From: DATAYA01 sp963754235 | GTDB lineage: Bacteria; Pseudomonadota; Alphaproteobacteria; Acetobacterales; Acetobacteraceae | NCBI GenBank assembly: GCA_963754235.1 | Contig: CAVWFK010000015.1 | Span: 27,317 to 91,316, forward strand | Length of the DNA: 64,000 bases | Reading direction: 5' to 3' | Shown: positions 29,946-39,633 of the stretch, piece by piece | How positions within the stretch are numbered: the stretch's first letter is position 1 | Layout of the letters: every line of letters begins with the position of its first letter | Made by a program: the position numbers and the translations under genes | Notes under the pieces: generated by a model | Database searches by the model: none | Seen by the model: only the letters and a program-made list of their open reading frames with translations | Told to the model about the DNA's origin: nothing

Positions 29946-30803
29946 TCAGTCCTGAGACGTGCCGCCATCCGCCAGTGACTTAGGCGGCAGGTTGCGCGTC
30001 AATTTCGCGTCATCCGCATCGAGCGTGCGGCGCAGCAGCAGCAAATCGGCCCAGGCGGCGGCCTTGGCGCCCGGGGTGCGCAGGAGATAGGCGGGGTGGA
30101 AGGTCGCGAGTGTCGGCACCGGATCGGGCAGGCCCGCGATCGGCTGGGGCACCCACCGTCCGCGCAGCTTGCCGATGCCGAGCGGGCTGCCCATCACCGA
30201 TTTCGCGGCGAGTCCGCCGAGCAGCACCAGCCGGCGCGGCCGCACCAGCGCGATCTGGCGCAGCAGGAACGGCAGGCAGGTCAGCACCTCGGTATCCGTG
30301 GGCGTGCGGTTGCCGGGCGGGCGCCAGAAGATGACGTTGGTGATAAGGCATTGGCCGCGATCGAGGCGGATCGAGGCCAGCATCCGGTCAAGCAGCCGGC
30401 CCGACTGTCCCACGAACGGCACGCCGGCGCGGTCCTCCTCCGCACCCGGTCCTTCGCCCACCAGCATCAGGCCGGCATTCGGGTTGCCGTCGTTGAACAC
30501 GAGGTTCATCGCCGTCTCGCGCAGCGGGCAGCCCTCGAAGCCGGCGAGTGCGGCGCGCAGTTCGGCGAGGTCTTGGGCGGCGGCGGCGGCCTGCCCGGCC
30601 CGGGTGACGACGGGTGGCGCCGCGGGGGGGGCCGCCGTGGGGTCGGGGCGCGGCGCCCGTGCAACCGGCGCGGGGGGCGGCACGACTGCCTGGGGCGGGA
30701 GGGTCGCGTCCGAGGGCGCGGTGAACCGGCTGACCGGGGCATCGGCGAGCGCCTCGTCGGCACCCCATTCGAGCTGCAAGGCAAGGGCGGCGAGGGCGTC
30801 CAT
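29946..30803 (-). CDS. uracil-DNA glycosylase, family 4/UdgA-like
   Basis: A 285-residue uracil-DNA glycosylase. A proline/alanine-rich N-terminal 75 residues precede the catalytic domain with VGEGPGAEEDRAGVPFVG, ITNVIFWRPPGNRTPT, LLGGLAAKSVMG and the final FHPAYLLRTP. It removes uracil from DNA to start base-excision repair. The first cluster Cys is present (EGCPLRE), but the CxxC partner seen in thermophile enzymes is absent, as in the alphaproteobacterial members I know. ATG 30803 is used because upstream sequence is unlike the family. Confidence 0.9.
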   Translation of the reverse strand: MDALAALALQLEWGADEALADAPVSRFTAPSDATLPPQAVVPPPAPVARAPRPDPTAAPPAAPPVVTRAGQAAAAAQDLAELRAALAGFEGCPLRETAMNLVFNDGNPNAGLMLVGEGPGAEEDRAGVPFVGQSGRLLDRMLASIRLDRGQCLITNVIFWRPPGNRTPTDTEVLTCLPFLLRQIALVRPRRLVLLGGLAAKSVMGSPLGIGKLRGRWVPQPIAGLPDPVPTLATFHPAYLLRTPGAKAAAWADLLLLRRTLDADDAKLTRNLPPKSLADGGTSQD

Positions 30804-31329
30804 CAGGGCCGGTTCTCGCTCGCCTCCCTGATTTGCGCAATCGTCAAGCCGGCCTACTCGAGCGGCACCATGTAGCACGCGCCACCAAGCGGCTTCCGCA
30901 CGGCGCGCTTGCGGATTGGGCCGTAACCTATCCCGATGATGTAATCCGTGGACAATCCGCCGAAGCGCTTATAGTCGCCATTGGTTTTCAAGGCACAGCG
31001 CGACAACCACAAAGGGAGGGGTCTTCAGCCGGTGCGGAGCGGTTGCGACCTTAGCAGACACATAGTTGCGCTCGATTGCGAGAAGCGCACCGGCTGCGAA
31101 AAACACGAGGAAATATCCCGTCGCGAACAGCAAGCTGACGAAGGTCAGTTCCTCACTCCCGGTTGAAAAACTGCCCCGTCAGGTACAAGGCTGAGACTGT
31201 GCAGCCGAGCGAGAGGGCGGCGTATGCGGCGACGGCACGCAGCCGATGCTTCCACACCGAAGAGCAGGATCATCGGGAACAGCGGAGCGGCCCGAAGCCC
31301 GCTCGCTTATAAATCAAGAATTGTGGAAC
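30804..31329 (-). other. 526-base region with decayed small membrane-protein frames
   Basis: No confident gene. On the minus strand three short overlapping frames look protein-like. One ends at 31153 with a hydrophobic helix (AAYAALSLGCTVSALYLTG). One ends at 30969 with another helix (FVSLLFATGYFLVFFAAGALL). One ends at 30854 (GIGYGPIRKRAVRKPLGGAC). Their stops and starts abut, and shifts of one base would join parts of them. I do not recognise a family; this may be a frameshifted pair of small membrane proteins or a relic. Confidence 0.35.
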
Positions 31330-31758
31330 ATGCCGTTCGTCTCGGTTACGCGTCTGCGCGTGAGGTCGTGGAGATACTTTCCGGCGTTCTTTGTTGCTTC
31401 ATTCCGGTCTGCGCTGCAAGCGCGTCGAGCCAAGGGCAATCTCGCCGTCAGCGTATTGCGCGAAGCCCGCAACACCTTCTGGACACGCTCGCTTTGGACC
31501 GACGCCGCCGCCATGAAGTCCTTCATGATGTCCGGCGCACACCGGACAATCATGCCGCGACTGCTCGAATGGTGCGACGAGGCTTCCGTTGCGCACTGGA
31601 CTCAGGACTCTGCTGAGAAGCCGCCCTGGGAAGAGGCCTACGAACGTTTGCGGCACGATGGGCGCGTTTCCAAAGTCAACCATCCGTCCGAGGCTCAGCG
31701 CCGCTTCGATATTCCCGCCCAGAGGCTAACGCGTAGCAGAGAGCTGCGCTTCAGGTGA
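31330..31758 (+). CDS. antibiotic biosynthesis monooxygenase-like small protein
   Basis: A 142-residue protein starting MPFVSVTRLRVRSWRYFPAF. The core (ALQARRAKGNLAVSVLREA, FWTRSLWTDAAAMKSFMMSG, HRTIMPRLLEWCDEASVAHW) has the layout of single-domain ABM/DUF3291-like ferredoxin-fold proteins. The substrate is unknown. ATG 31330 is chosen over 31246 because similarity begins at MPFVSV. The C-terminal 40 residues (RVSKVNHPSEAQRRFDIP) resemble the end of such proteins. No partner genes are close. Confidence 0.65.
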   Translation: MPFVSVTRLRVRSWRYFPAFFVASFRSALQARRAKGNLAVSVLREARNTFWTRSLWTDAAAMKSFMMSGAHRTIMPRLLEWCDEASVAHWTQDSAEKPPWEEAYERLRHDGRVSKVNHPSEAQRRFDIPAQRLTRSRELRFR

Positions 31759-31906
31759 CGCGCTCCTCCCGCTCCCGCTCGAAAGTGGCTCAAGGTCGTT
31801 GAGGTCCGCACGGCAAAGGCATGCACACAGCGTGGATAACTCAAGGCTTCTGCAACAGGTAGAGCGTCAGACATCAAGCAAGCGAACTAGTACGCCTGCA
31901 CAGTGA

Positions 31907-32165
31907 TTACAACTCGTTGCCGAGCTTGGGGTAGACCCTCGCCAGCTTGGTGCGGGCGCGCTCGGTGGTGAACATCCACTTGACGCGTGCGTCGGAGGCA
32001 TTGCGTTGCTGCTGCCAGGCCTTGACCTCGCCGAGCAACGCCTCGCGCTCGCCGCTGCGCCGATTGAGGCACTGGCCACGCAGTACGCCGATCTCGATCT
32101 CCATCATGTTGAGCCAGCTCGCGTGCTTCGGCGTGTAGTGGAACTCCAGGGGAACACCTGAAGCC
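31907..32165 (-). pseudogene. IS630 family transposase C-terminal relic
   Basis: About 85 residues of the C-terminal DDE domain remain (EFHYTPKHASWLNMMEIEI, LRGQCLNRR, VKWMFTTERARTKL, ending YPKLGNEL). The catalytic Asp residues and the helix-turn-helix part are missing; upstream the frame runs into the palindrome and the next gene. It is an inactive IS remnant. The 148 bases between it and the gene ending at 31758 show nothing I can name. Confidence 0.8.
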
Positions 32166-32238
32166 GGCGGCGGAGTAGCGAAGCAGGCCCCCGCCCACAA
32201 GGCTGCCGTATTCACACATCTCACCAGCGGCGACGCGC

Positions 32239-32273
32239 AACTCCCTCTCCGCCCCGCGGGCCGAGAGGGCTTG
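32239..32273. terminator. hairpin downstream of the binding-protein gene
   Basis: CCCTCTC at 32243 pairs with GAGAGGG at 32263 around a GC-rich loop, 30 bases past the stop of the gene ending at 32301 on the minus strand. A similar element (CTCCCTTTCCGCCCC with GGGGCGGAGAG) lies at 58155-58190. No T-tract follows, so a terminator role is only plausible. Confidence 0.45.
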
Positions 32274-32300
32274 AGCCGCTCACGGAAGCGCCCTCTCCGG

Positions 32301-33518
32301 CTACTGCCCGCGGCAACCCGAAAGCGCGAATGCCTGGGCGGCCGGAATGATCGCGAGCCGCACATAGTCATCCCAGCGCCTCTGCGACTGTTCGGGACGC
32401 TTGACGCGGAACACCCCGACCGGCTGCGGCACCGTGCCCTCGGCGCTTGGCGTGAGCCGGCCGAACAGCGCGCTCTCGATTGACGACGCCCGCATGTGCG
32501 CGAGCACCGTGCCCGCATCGATGCTGTCGGCCGCCTTTGCCGCGGCCAGATAGGCGGCCACCAGCTCGTGAACCGCGGCTTGGTTCGCGGTCGGCAGGCG
32601 GCCATCCTCCCGCTCGGCAAACCGCCGGCTGAAGGCGCGCGTGCGGTCGTCCTGATCCCAGTAGAAGCTCGACGGCACGACGATGCCCCGCGCTATGTCC
32701 AGGCCGATCGCCTCGATATCGGCAAGGTGCGCGAGCGGCGCGGCCACCGTGGCACTCGCGGTGAGGCCGAGAGAGGCCGCCTGCCGCACCGCGTCGGCAA
32801 GGTCCCGGCCGCCCAGTGCCAGCACGATCACCTGCGCGCCCTTCTTGGACGCGGCCAACAGATCGGGCGTGAAATCGCGCAACCCCGGCGCCGCCACGAC
32901 GCTGCCGACCAGGGTGGCGCCGGCGGCGTGGGTCGCCCCTGCCACGTCGCGCTGCATCGCGGATGCCGCCGCATCAGCCGAGGCGATCACGAACCACCGC
33001 TTATCGCCGCGCGGCGCCAGGGCGGCGACCAGGCTCACGGCGTAGGCGCGCAAATCCGGACCCCAGCGCAGCACGTTGGGGGCGCAAAGCGCGGGCGTGG
33101 GATCGGCCGCCAGCGCGGAGACCAGCAGCGCCCTCCCCTTCTCCGCGACCAGCTTCGCCAGGCCCGCAGCGCCGCCGGTGCCGATGCTGTCCACGATTGC
33201 GGCCGCATCGTTGTGGTCGAGCCAGTCAGGGACCGCGGCGAGGGCCTGCACAGGATCGGCGCCGCTATTGCCGACCAGGATCTCCGCGTCGATACGCCCG
33301 GACGTCCTGCCGAAATCGGCGGCGGCCATCTCGGCGGCGACTTGCGCGCCATGCGCCCGCCCGCCGGTGTAGCCGCCCGCACCGCTGTCGAGCACGCCGA
33401 TCGCGATGATATCCTTCGGGATGCCCGCCTGCGCCGCACCGGTCGCGAGCAGTAGCAGGGCCAGCAGGACGAAACGGCGCCAGGAATCAGCCGCGCGCAA
33501 GCTGGCGCGCCTCGTCAT
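32301..33518 (-). CDS. periplasmic ligand-binding protein, branched-chain amino acid type
   Basis: A 405-residue protein with a signal peptide (RRFVLLALLLLATGAAQA) and a two-lobed Peripla_BP_6 fold: IAIGVLDSGAGGYTGGRAH, GRIDAEILVGNSGADP, NVLRWGPDL, VQVIVLALGG-like segment and IVVPSSFYWDQDDRTRAFS. Similar binding proteins accompany ABC transporters or PQQ-alcohol dehydrogenase and cytochrome operons; no permease or ATPase gene is nearby. Its start overlaps the ctaG end by 32 bases, so the two are probably co-transcribed. The ligand is unknown. Confidence 0.8.
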   Translation of the reverse strand: MTRRASLRAADSWRRFVLLALLLLATGAAQAGIPKDIIAIGVLDSGAGGYTGGRAHGAQVAAEMAAADFGRTSGRIDAEILVGNSGADPVQALAAVPDWLDHNDAAAIVDSIGTGGAAGLAKLVAEKGRALLVSALAADPTPALCAPNVLRWGPDLRAYAVSLVAALAPRGDKRWFVIASADAAASAMQRDVAGATHAAGATLVGSVVAAPGLRDFTPDLLAASKKGAQVIVLALGGRDLADAVRQAASLGLTASATVAAPLAHLADIEAIGLDIARGIVVPSSFYWDQDDRTRAFSRRFAEREDGRLPTANQAAVHELVAAYLAAAKAADSIDAGTVLAHMRASSIESALFGRLTPSAEGTVPQPVGVFRVKRPEQSQRRWDDYVRLAIIPAAQAFALSGCRGQ

Positions 33519-34425
33519 TGGCCATTGCGTTCATCAGGACCATGAAGGCAATGGCGCTCATCATGCCGGCGGGGAACCAGACGACGAAGCCGCCGATCTG
33601 CTGGTCCAGATTCGGCGAAATCGCGAAGATGCGGCCGCACAGGGTGTAGATCGGATAGAGCTCGCGCCCGACGAAGCAGATGAAGGCGCCGAGTGCGATC
33701 TGCGGCACCTGCACGCCGAGCACGAGCAGCATCCGTACGGAATAGGAGAGCCGCGCCGGCGGCAACGGCCGCAGATCGAGCGCCAAGGTCCAGAACAGGA
33801 TGCCGTCGATCACCATGCTCGCGTTCATCAGCGAATAGAGCGTCGGGTCGAGCATCGCGCGCAGATGCACCGGCGGCAGCAGCCAGAGATACAGCAGCCC
33901 GACGAACAGCACGCCCGCCAGTACCGGCCGCTGCACCACGTCGAGCACGCGCCGCACCACGCGGGCAGCGAGCGCCCGGCGCAAGCCGGCCGGCAGCCCG
34001 CGCGCCAGCATCTCGCCCGGCCAGGCAAGTGCCACCAGGAACGGGCCGAGGTGATGCATCGCCAGGTGCTGCACCCGATTGAAGGCGAACAGATGCAACG
34101 CCGCGTATTCGTAATGAGTCTGCAACACGGCGTAGATCACACCGAGCCCGAGCCAGTAGCAGGCGCGCCGGGCGCGTGACGGGCGCCACGTGTGCGCGGT
34201 GCGGGCAAGCCCGCGCGCATACCACCATGCCGCAAGCCCGGTCGGGATGAACACGAGCCATGAGAAATCCGACGGCGCCCAGGCCGGCAGCCAGGTCGGA
34301 TGCACCCGGCTCAGCCACGCAAGCAACGTGCCGCCGCCGAGCAAGGCGGCGTACGCCCGCAGCTCCGCGCGGTCGGGCGCGGGCGCGGGCAGGGCATGGC
34401 GGGAGCGGCGGTGCGTCACGGGCAT
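33487..34425 (-). CDS. ctaG: CtaG-type cytochrome c oxidase assembly protein (caa3_CtaG)
   Basis: A 312-residue multi-spanning membrane protein of the caa3_CtaG family. Hydrophobic segments recur through the sequence, with typical motifs HYEYAALHLFAFNRVQHLAMHH, GPFLVALAWPGE, LYLWLLPPVH, LMNASMVIDGILFW and GRELYPIYTLCGRI. Members help assemble haem-copper oxidases, probably at the copper centres. It is divergent from the act-cox operon, so the oxidase and its assembly factor share a 240-base promoter region. Confidence 0.88.
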   Translation of the reverse strand: MPVTHRRSRHALPAPAPDRAELRAYAALLGGGTLLAWLSRVHPTWLPAWAPSDFSWLVFIPTGLAAWWYARGLARTAHTWRPSRARRACYWLGLGVIYAVLQTHYEYAALHLFAFNRVQHLAMHHLGPFLVALAWPGEMLARGLPAGLRRALAARVVRRVLDVVQRPVLAGVLFVGLLYLWLLPPVHLRAMLDPTLYSLMNASMVIDGILFWTLALDLRPLPPARLSYSVRMLLVLGVQVPQIALGAFICFVGRELYPIYTLCGRIFAISPNLDQQIGGFVVWFPAGMMSAIAFMVLMNAMANDEARQLARG

Positions 34426-34665
34426 TCCCGACTACGCCGCCGTTGCGTGGCCGTCAAAGCACGCCCGCGCAAAACTTTCACAGGTGCACGCCGTAACCGG
34501 CTTGTGAGGTTGCACCGCACGTTAACTTGCTTGACCACTGCGGTGGGGCGGGGGCCTGAATGGGCGGCGGCGAGCAGCCGGAGGGGGGCAGCGCAACGTG
34601 AGCGCATCGTCACGGAACAGCGCACGCTGCGCGCGACGGCGTCCGGCCGCGCGATAGGGCGGACG

Positions 34666-35328
34666 GTGGCGCAGCTCTTCCCCCCGCGCGCGGATGCGAT
34701 CTTCCGGTTTGTCCTGCTGGTTGCCGGCTGCAGCCTGACCGCGGTTCTGCTGGCACTCGGCGCCGTCGCGTCGTCCGAATACTTCACCGGCATCGGCACG
34801 GTTGCGCCCCAGCCGGTGCCGTTCAGCCACCAGCACCACGTCGGCGAGCTTGGCATCGACTGCCGCTACTGCCACACCACCGTCCAGATCGCCGCGAATG
34901 CGGGGATGCCGCCCACCTATACTTGCATGACCTGCCATTCGCAGATCTGGACCGGCGCGCCGATGCTCGCCCCGGTGCGGCAAAGCCTGGCCGCCGATCA
35001 GCCGCTCGACTGGGTGCGCGTCTATCGGCTGCCGGCTTATGTCTATTTCGACCACAGCATCCACATCGCCAAGGGCATCGGCTGCTCCTCCTGCCACGGC
35101 CGGATCGACCGGATGCAGCTCACCAATCAGGCCGAGGTCTTCAACATGAGCTTCTGCCTGCGCTGCCATCGCGCGCCGCAAGATTTCGTGCGGCCGAAGA
35201 GCGAGGTCTTCAACATGGCGTGGCAGCCGCCGGCCGATCAGGCCCGCATCGGGCGTGCCCTGGTGAAGCAATACCACATCGACCAGAGGGCGGGGCGGCT
35301 GACCAACTGCTCGATCTGTCACCGATGA
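34666..35328 (+). CDS. actA: Alternative Complex III pentahaem cytochrome subunit ActA
   Basis: A 220-residue protein with one N-terminal membrane anchor (FVLLVAGCSLTAVLLALGA) and five CxxCH haem c sites: CRYCH, CMTCH, CSSCH, CLRCH and CSICH. GTG 34666 gives the family start VAQLFPP and has AGGGCGG just upstream; longer upstream frames would invade the divergent promoter region. ActA transfers electrons within Alternative Complex III, the quinol:cytochrome c oxidoreductase that replaces the bc1 complex. It is the first gene of a ten-gene respiratory operon, with the stop overlapping actB by ATGA. Confidence 0.95.
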   Translation: MAQLFPPRADAIFRFVLLVAGCSLTAVLLALGAVASSEYFTGIGTVAPQPVPFSHQHHVGELGIDCRYCHTTVQIAANAGMPPTYTCMTCHSQIWTGAPMLAPVRQSLAADQPLDWVRVYRLPAYVYFDHSIHIAKGIGCSSCHGRIDRMQLTNQAEVFNMSFCLRCHRAPQDFVRPKSEVFNMAWQPPADQARIGRALVKQYHIDQRAGRLTNCSICHR

Positions 35329-38261
35329 GCGGCGATCCGCTCGACCTCGCGGCCTTGCGAACGCGGCTGGCATCGCAGCCCGGGCGTCCGTTCTGGCGCA
35401 GCCTGGAGGAGGCGGCCGATACGGCGGAGTTCCGCGCCCATCTGAAGGCCGAGTTTCCGGGTGCCGCCCTGCCCGCCCCCGCGCCGGACCGGCGGCGCTT
35501 CCTGCAATTGATGGCGGCGTCGCTGGCGATGAGCGGGCTCGCCGCCTGCGGGCGCGGCAATAGCGGCCACATCGTGCCCTATGTGCGCGAGCCGGAGCGG
35601 ATGGTGCCGGGGGCGCCGCTCTATTACGCATCGAGCGCGCTGCTGGACGGCTTCGCCAACGGCGTGCAGGTCACGACCGTCAACGGTCGTCCGATCAAGA
35701 TCGAGGGCAACGAGCAGCATCCCTGGTCGCTTGGCGGCACCGACGTCTTCGGCCAGGCCTCGGTGCTGCAGCTCTACGATCCCGACCGCTCGCAGGCGGT
35801 ACTCAACCTCGCCCGCATCAGCGACTGGGAGAGCTTCGCCGGTGTCATGACCGGGCAGATGGCGGCGCTGCGGGCGGAGCACGGGCGCGGGCTGCGGCTG
35901 CTGACCGGGCCGGTGACATCGCCCTCGCTCGGCGCACAGATCGAGGCGCTGCGGACGGACTTCCCCGAGATGCACTGGCACGTCCACGAGGCGGTGCCGC
36001 GTGCCGCGATCCGCGAGGCCGCGATGCAGTCGTTCGGCCGGCCGCTGGAGACGCAGATGCGCTTCGATCGCGCGCGCGTGGTGGTGGCGCTGGACGGCGA
36101 CTTCCTCGATCACGGACCGCAGCAGGTCGGCATGGCGCGGCGCTGGAGCGACGCGCGCCGCGCCTCGTTCGCGTCCGGTCGGCTGCTTGAATTGCACGCC
36201 GCGGCGCCGACGCCCACGCTGGTCAGCGCGAAGTCGGATTTTCCCGTCGTTGCACCTGCGCGCGGCATGGCGATGCTCGCCGAGGCGCTGCTCGCCGACG
36301 TGACCGCCGCGGCGCCGTCCGCACCGGGAGGCGATCCGCTCGCGCAGTGGCGCGCGCGCGCCGCCGCGGCGCTGCGGAGCGCACGCGGTGCCGGCATCGT
36401 GCTCGCGGGCGCGTCGCAGCCGGCGCCGGTTCACGCGGCGGTGCATCGGCTCAATGCCGCCCTCGGCAACACCAGTGCCACCGTCTTCTACACGATACCC
36501 GCGACCGCGCCGGCCGAGCCGCTCGAATCACTGGTGCTGGCAATGCAGGCAGGCGAGGTCGCGGCGCTGGTGATGCTCGACACCAATCCCGCCTACACCG
36601 CGCCCGGCGATCTGGGTTTCATCCCGGCGCTCGCGCGGGTGAGGCTGAAAATCCATGCCGGCCTCTATACCGACGAGACGGCGAACCACTGCGACTGGCA
36701 CCTGCCGCTGTCGCATCCGCTGGAGAGCTGGGGCGACGCGCGCGCCTTCGACGGCACGATCAGCATGATCCAGCCGACCGTGGCACCGCTCTATGACACG
36801 CGCTCGGCGGCCGAAGTGGTGGCCGCGATCAGCGAGCCGGAGCCGCGCGACGGCCTCTCCATCATGCACAGCTTTTGGCGGCACGGGCGGAGCGAGGCGG
36901 CGTTCCTCGCCGGCTGGGAAGTATCGTTGCGCGATGGATTCATCCCCGGCAGCGCCTTTCCCCCCGAGACGGTGGGCGCGCCGCCCACGCCCGCGCCGCC
37001 CGCACCCGCGAGCACCACCGATCCCGGCGGGATCGACCTGCTGATCCGTCCCGATCCGAGCGTGTGGGACGGGTCGTTCGCCAATGTCGGCTGGCTGCAG
37101 GAGCTGCCGAAGCCGCTCACCAAGATCACGTGGGACAATCTGGTCGCGATCAGCCCCCGTCTCGCCGAGCGCCTGCACCTCGCGAACGGCGAGATCGTCG
37201 AGGTCGCGGTCGGCGCGCAACGCACGCACGGGCCGGTCTGGATCATGCCGGGACAGGCCGAAGACGCGGTCACGGTCACGCTCGGATATGGCCGCGGCAG
37301 CGTCGGCAGTGTGGCCGACAGCGTCGGGTTTGACGCCTATGCGTTGCGCCCGGCCGCCTCGCCCTGGCAGGCGGCGGGTGCCAGCCTGCGCCGCCACGGC
37401 GGGAGCACGTCGCTCGCAACCACGCAGGGCCACACGGCGATGGAGGGGCACGATTTCGTCCGCGTGCAGCGGGTCGGCGCCCCGCCCGCAGGCGACAAGA
37501 CCGCGTTCACCCAACCCACGCTCTACGCACCAAAGGCAACCGACGGCCGCTCCTGGGGCATGGTGATCGACACCGATGCCTGCATCGGCTGCAACGCCTG
37601 CGTCACCGCCTGCCAGGCGGAGAACAACGTCGCGGTGGTCGGCAAGCAGGAGGTGATGGAAGGGCGCTGGATGCACTGGCTGCGCATCGAACGCTTTTAC
37701 GAGGGATCGCTCGACGCGCCGCAGACGCATTTCATGCCGATTCCCTGCATGATGTGCGAACAGGCGCCGTGCGAGGTGGCCTGCCCGGTGGAGGCGACGC
37801 TGCACGACGCCGAGGGCCTGAACCTGATGGTGTTTAATCGCTGCGTCGGCACTCGCGCCTGCTCTGCCTACTGCCCGTACAAGGTGCGCCGCTTCAACTT
37901 CCACAATTACACCAGCGGCGCCGCGCCCTCGTTGCAGGCGCAGCGCAACCCCGAGGTGACGGTGCGCGCCGACGGCGTGATGGAGAAATGCACCTACTGC
38001 GTCCAGCGCATCGCGGCGGCGCGCATCGCCGCCGACAAGGACAACCGGCCGATCCGCGACGGCGAAGTGGTGACCGCGTGCCAGGGTGCGTGCCCGACCC
38101 GCGCCATCACCTTCGGCGATCTGCTCGATCCCGCAAGCCAAGTCGCCCATGCGACCGCCGATCCGCGCAACTACGCGCTGCTGGGCGAGCTGAACACGCG
38201 GCCGCACACGACCTATCTCGCTTCCCTCGCCCCGGCGGGATCGCCGAAGGCGGAGGGCTGA
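35325..38261 (+). CDS. actB: Alternative Complex III iron-sulfur subunit ActB
   Basis: A 978-residue fusion of a molybdopterin-oxidoreductase-like domain (without the cofactor, in known structures) and a ferredoxin domain. A twin-arginine segment DRRRFLQLMAASLAMSG ends in a lipobox-like LAAC near residue 66, suggesting export and possible lipidation. The C-terminal 250 residues bind Fe-S clusters: CIGCNACVTACQAEN, CMMCEQAPCEVACPVE, CVGTRACSAYCPYK and CTYCVQRI. It relays electrons from the membrane quinol site to the haems. A proline-rich linker (PPTPAPPAPAS) lies near residue 560. Translationally coupled to actA. Confidence 0.95.
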   Translation: MSGDPLDLAALRTRLASQPGRPFWRSLEEAADTAEFRAHLKAEFPGAALPAPAPDRRRFLQLMAASLAMSGLAACGRGNSGHIVPYVREPERMVPGAPLYYASSALLDGFANGVQVTTVNGRPIKIEGNEQHPWSLGGTDVFGQASVLQLYDPDRSQAVLNLARISDWESFAGVMTGQMAALRAEHGRGLRLLTGPVTSPSLGAQIEALRTDFPEMHWHVHEAVPRAAIREAAMQSFGRPLETQMRFDRARVVVALDGDFLDHGPQQVGMARRWSDARRASFASGRLLELHAAAPTPTLVSAKSDFPVVAPARGMAMLAEALLADVTAAAPSAPGGDPLAQWRARAAAALRSARGAGIVLAGASQPAPVHAAVHRLNAALGNTSATVFYTIPATAPAEPLESLVLAMQAGEVAALVMLDTNPAYTAPGDLGFIPALARVRLKIHAGLYTDETANHCDWHLPLSHPLESWGDARAFDGTISMIQPTVAPLYDTRSAAEVVAAISEPEPRDGLSIMHSFWRHGRSEAAFLAGWEVSLRDGFIPGSAFPPETVGAPPTPAPPAPASTTDPGGIDLLIRPDPSVWDGSFANVGWLQELPKPLTKITWDNLVAISPRLAERLHLANGEIVEVAVGAQRTHGPVWIMPGQAEDAVTVTLGYGRGSVGSVADSVGFDAYALRPAASPWQAAGASLRRHGGSTSLATTQGHTAMEGHDFVRVQRVGAPPAGDKTAFTQPTLYAPKATDGRSWGMVIDTDACIGCNACVTACQAENNVAVVGKQEVMEGRWMHWLRIERFYEGSLDAPQTHFMPIPCMMCEQAPCEVACPVEATLHDAEGLNLMVFNRCVGTRACSAYCPYKVRRFNFHNYTSGAAPSLQAQRNPEVTVRADGVMEKCTYCVQRIAAARIAADKDNRPIRDGEVVTACQGACPTRAITFGDLLDPASQVAHATADPRNYALLGELNTRPHTTYLASLAPAGSPKAEG

Positions 38262-38262
38262 G

Positions 38263-39633
38263 ATGCCGAGCGACGCCGCGCGGCCCGCGCCCCGCTACCT
38301 GCCGCCGGGCAAGGCTTACGAGGACGTCGGCGCGCAGGTCGCAGGGGCGACGTTCCGGCACGGGGCGCAGCGTCGCTGGCTGCTCGCCTTCCTGGCGAGC
38401 CTGGCCCTGCTGGGGCTGCTTCTGGTCTGCGTCGGCTGGCTGTTCTACAGCGGTGTCGGCGTATGGGGGAACAACATCCCCGTCAGTTGGGCGCTCGACA
38501 TCACCGCCTACGACTGGTGGATGGGGATCGCGAGCGGCGCGCTGCTCGTCTCCGCCTCATTGCTGCTGCTGGGCCAGACCTGGCGCAGCGCGCTGAACCG
38601 CATCGCCGAGAGCACCGCGCTCTATGCGGCGTGCGCGGCCGCGGTCTATCCGATCATCCATCTCGGCCGGTGGTGGTTCTTCTATTGGAACCTGCCGTAT
38701 CCGAACTCATTGTGGCTGTGGCCGCAATTCCGCAGCCCGCTGGCGTGGGACGCGATGGCGATCCTGAGCTATCTCGCGATCACCGTGCTGTTCTGGTCGG
38801 TCGCCATGCTGCCCGATCTCGGCGCGCTGCGCGATCGCGCCGAGGGATATTGGCGCCAGCGCGCGTACGGCGTGATGGCGCTGGGCTGGCGCGGCTCGGC
38901 GGTGCATTGGGCGCGCTGGCTGCAGGCATACCGCGTGCTGGCGCTGCTCGCGGTGCTGGTGGTGATATCGCTGCAATCGGGGGCGGCACTGATGTACAGC
39001 GGCAGCGTCGAGCCGGGCTGGCATGACACGCTGCTGCCCGCGTTCTACCTGATCACCGCGGCGTTCTCGGGATTGGCCGCGATCGGCATGGGTGCCGCAG
39101 TGGCGCGCGGGCTGCTGCCGCTCTCCAGCCTGATCACCGACGCGCATCTCGACATCATCGGGCGCCTGCTGATCGGCGCCGGCCTGCTCGCCACCTACTG
39201 CTACGCGGCGGACTTCCTGTTCACCGCCTATGGCGGCGACGCATTCGATCGCGCGGCTTCGATGCGGCGGCTGGTCGGGCCGTATGCGTGGAGTTTCTGG
39301 GCCATCGTCCTGTTTGCGCTGCTGCCGATCCATCTGCTGTGGTTTCGCCGGATGCGGCGCAGCGGTCTGGTGCTGTTCGCGGTCGGGGTGCTGGTGCTGG
39401 CCGGAATGTGGTGCGACCGCTTCATGTCGATCGTGGTCACGCTGCAGTACGATTTCCTGCCGCCGACGTCGTATGGCTACGCCGCCACGTTCTGGTCGAT
39501 CGGGACCTTTGCCGGCTCGATCGGGCTGTTCGCGACGATGTGGATGCTGTTCCTGCGCTACCTGCCCGCGGTCTCGATCACCGAGCTGCGGCTGCTCGCG
39601 CGGGAGGAGGCGGAGGTCGCGGTCGATGGCTGA
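38263..39633 (+). CDS. actC: Alternative Complex III membrane subunit ActC (NrfD-like)
   Basis: A 456-residue polytopic NrfD-family protein with about ten membrane segments, including ALLGLLLVCVGWLFYSG, LLVSASLLLLGQTWR and LLALLAVLVVISLQSGAALM. Conserved loops include YDWWMGIASGALL, HLGRWWFFYWNLPYPN and FWSIGTFAGSIG. It is the quinol-oxidising membrane subunit. The ATG is 1 base past the actB stop, and its end overlaps actD by 8 bases. Confidence 0.95.
   Translation: MPSDAARPAPRYLPPGKAYEDVGAQVAGATFRHGAQRRWLLAFLASLALLGLLLVCVGWLFYSGVGVWGNNIPVSWALDITAYDWWMGIASGALLVSASLLLLGQTWRSALNRIAESTALYAACAAAVYPIIHLGRWWFFYWNLPYPNSLWLWPQFRSPLAWDAMAILSYLAITVLFWSVAMLPDLGALRDRAEGYWRQRAYGVMALGWRGSAVHWARWLQAYRVLALLAVLVVISLQSGAALMYSGSVEPGWHDTLLPAFYLITAAFSGLAAIGMGAAVARGLLPLSSLITDAHLDIIGRLLIGAGLLATYCYAADFLFTAYGGDAFDRAASMRRLVGPYAWSFWAIVLFALLPIHLLWFRRMRRSGLVLFAVGVLVLAGMWCDRFMSIVVTLQYDFLPPTSYGYAATFWSIGTFAGSIGLFATMWMLFLRYLPAVSITELRLLAREEAEVAVDG

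Noticed and set aside
34300..34665. Longer N-terminus for actA starting at 34300
   Set aside because: It would overlap the divergent ctaG gene and has a non-family, Arg-rich sequence; GTG 34666 gives the family start.
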